The position numbers were made by a program, and so were the translations under genes. Shown here one piece after another: positions 6,429 through 7,026 of a stretch of DNA of 7,026 nt; positions within the stretch are counted from its first letter, which is position 1; the number at the start of each line of letters is the position of its first letter. Below the pieces are notes generated by a model. The model ran no database searches, had not been told where the DNA came from, and was given only the letters and a program-made list of their open reading frames with translations. The stretch comes from Candidatus Binatia bacterium (GTDB taxonomy: Bacteria; Desulfobacterota_B; Binatia; UBA9968). The DNA lies in the NCBI GenBank assembly GCA_025922795.1, contig JAICHC010000145.1:1-7026 (forward strand), read 5' to 3'.

Positions 6429-6446
6429 TTGAGCATCGGTGCTCAA
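6429..6446. repeat. 7-bp inverted repeat with a four-base centre
   Basis: TTGAGCA, then TCGG, then TGCTCAA: a perfect palindromic arrangement that could be a protein-binding operator or a small hairpin. It lies about 170 bases before the rightward secreted-protein gene. No T-run follows on either strand, so it is not a terminator. Confidence 0.45.
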
Positions 6447-6607
6447 TACAGAACGGCATGGTGGTTTGTGTGCGCCTTTAGTAAATTCTCTACGTGAAAG
6501 AAGGAAGCTGGATCTTGGATTGCAGCGGATCAGGGGGTACGGTAAACGGAGGTGCTGCCGCCCACCGTGCGCGAGCGACTATCGTTAGGAAGCGGCCTAT
6601 AAGAGAC

Positions 6608-6612
6608 AGGAG
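6608..6612 (+). promoter_or_regulatory. Shine-Dalgarno site of the rightward secreted-protein gene
   Basis: AGGAG lies six bases before the ATG at 6619, an ideal spacing. It fixes the start of the partial gene at the right edge. Confidence 0.8.
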
Positions 6613-6618
6613 CCTTTT

Positions 6619-7026
6619 ATGAAGCTCTTCCCGATGATCGTACTCGCGGCCGCGGTGACCCCAACAGCTGCAACGAGTGCCGAGTACTACATCTATAAGG
6701 AGCCGAGCGGGAACATCGTGCTGTCGAATTTGGCCGTTGCAGAGCGTTCCGCAGAGTACGCGGCCGGATCTCTCGCGCTAGTCCAAACCTACCGCTGGCC
6801 CGATGCCACGGCAGAGGATATCGCCGCGACGGAAAGGGAGAACCGCGAAACGGCTCGTATGAGCGCGCTGCGCGATCTGGCTTTTCAGACCGAACGCCTC
6901 GCTGACGAGATGCAACGGTCAAACGATCTCGGGTTGGCCGCGCTGCGCTTGCAAACTCTGCGCCCATCGACCGAGATCAATCAAGTTATCGTGACGACCC
7001 AACGTCTCAGACACTCGCGCCTTCTC
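6619..7026 (+). CDS. Secreted protein with DUF4124-like N-terminus (partial, runs off window)
   Basis: An open frame of 136 codons with no stop before the right edge, so the gene is cut by the window. It starts at an ATG with AGGAG six bases upstream. The product has a Sec signal peptide (MKLFPMIVLAAAVTP, likely cleaved after A21 in ATSA). Next is EYYIYKEPSGNIVLSN (22-37), which resembles the DUF4124 pattern of aromatic-x-Y-x, a G-N/D turn, and a hydrophobic strand ending in S/T-N. Residues of about 65-115 are charged and probably helical (for example ERENRETARMSALRD), suggesting a coiled coil. Proteins with such N-termini are envelope-associated and mostly uncharacterised. Its strand is opposite to every other gene here, so it starts a separate transcription unit. 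Function is unknown; that it is a gene is fairly secure. Confidence 0.82.
   Translation, partial: MKLFPMIVLAAAVTPTAATSAEYYIYKEPSGNIVLSNLAVAERSAEYAAGSLALVQTYRWPDATAEDIAATERENRETARMSALRDLAFQTERLADEMQRSNDLGLAALRLQTLRPSTEINQVIVTTQRLRHSRLL

Larger units (their letters stand above)
6128..6618. other. Intergenic region between divergent genes
   Basis: This stretch separates a leftward and a rightward gene, so it must hold both promoters, but I see no strong sigma-70 pair for either. It contains a short inverted repeat GGCAA-ATAA-TTGCC (6230-6243), a better one at 6429-6446, and a doubtful 24-codon frame at 6338-6412 with a ribosome-binding-like GGGAGG. A weak pair TTGGAT (6515-6520) and TACGGT (6538-6543), 17 bases apart, could serve the rightward gene. 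No RNA gene is recognisable. Confidence 0.6.

Noticed and set aside
6494..6622. A 42-codon plus-strand frame from GTG ending in an ATGA overlap with the rightward gene
   Set aside because: There is no ribosome binding site before the GTG, the translation shows no motif, and the downstream gene has its own AGGAG. Chance overlap is the simpler explanation.
6617..6967. A 116-codon minus-strand frame at the right edge
   Set aside because: It is antisense to the plus-strand gene at 6619, which has a good ribosome binding site and a signal peptide. The minus frame is Arg/Ser/Pro-rich with no motif.

Overview
The window looks like ordinary bacterial chromosome: dense genes, Shine-Dalgarno sites of the AGGAGG type, GTG and TTG starts, moderately high GC, and no tRNA, rRNA, IS element, phage gene or CRISPR array that I can see. 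Secreted proteins with Sec-type leaders and a PLD-VTT fusion followed by an EEP-family enzyme suggest a Gram-negative, proteobacterium-like organism, probably environmental. The sequence alone does not name the taxon.

Six genes read leftwards (- strand) and one reads rightwards at the right edge. From the left, positions 143-2289 hold a two-gene catabolic operon: an enolase-superfamily (mandelate racemase-type) enzyme followed, with overlapping stop and start regions, by a fumarylacetoacetate hydrolase-family enzyme. This pairing is typical of acid-sugar or keto-acid breakdown, but the substrate cannot be read from the sequence. A 250-bp gap (2290-2539) separates it from a second unit at 2540-5433. 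There a 723-residue protein carries two phospholipase D HKD motifs and a C-terminal VTT/DedA-like membrane domain. Its stop codon overlaps the start of a cytosolic-looking endonuclease/exonuclease/phosphatase-family enzyme. The two are probably co-translated and may act together on membrane phospholipid.

At 5490-5539 a strong hairpin terminator closes a third leftward unit. That unit encodes a small secreted protein with a possible PepSY-like fold (5702-6127) and a 27-residue, all-hydrophobic membrane microprotein (5587-5670) with a textbook ribosome binding site. Next comes a 491-bp intergenic region (6128-6618) with two short inverted repeats. A rightward gene for a secreted protein with a DUF4124-like N-terminus then begins at 6619 and runs off the window.

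I found no clearly novel multi-gene system. The best items for a second look are the 27-residue microprotein, the atypical active-site residues of the enolase-superfamily enzyme, and the coupled PLD-VTT/EEP pair.
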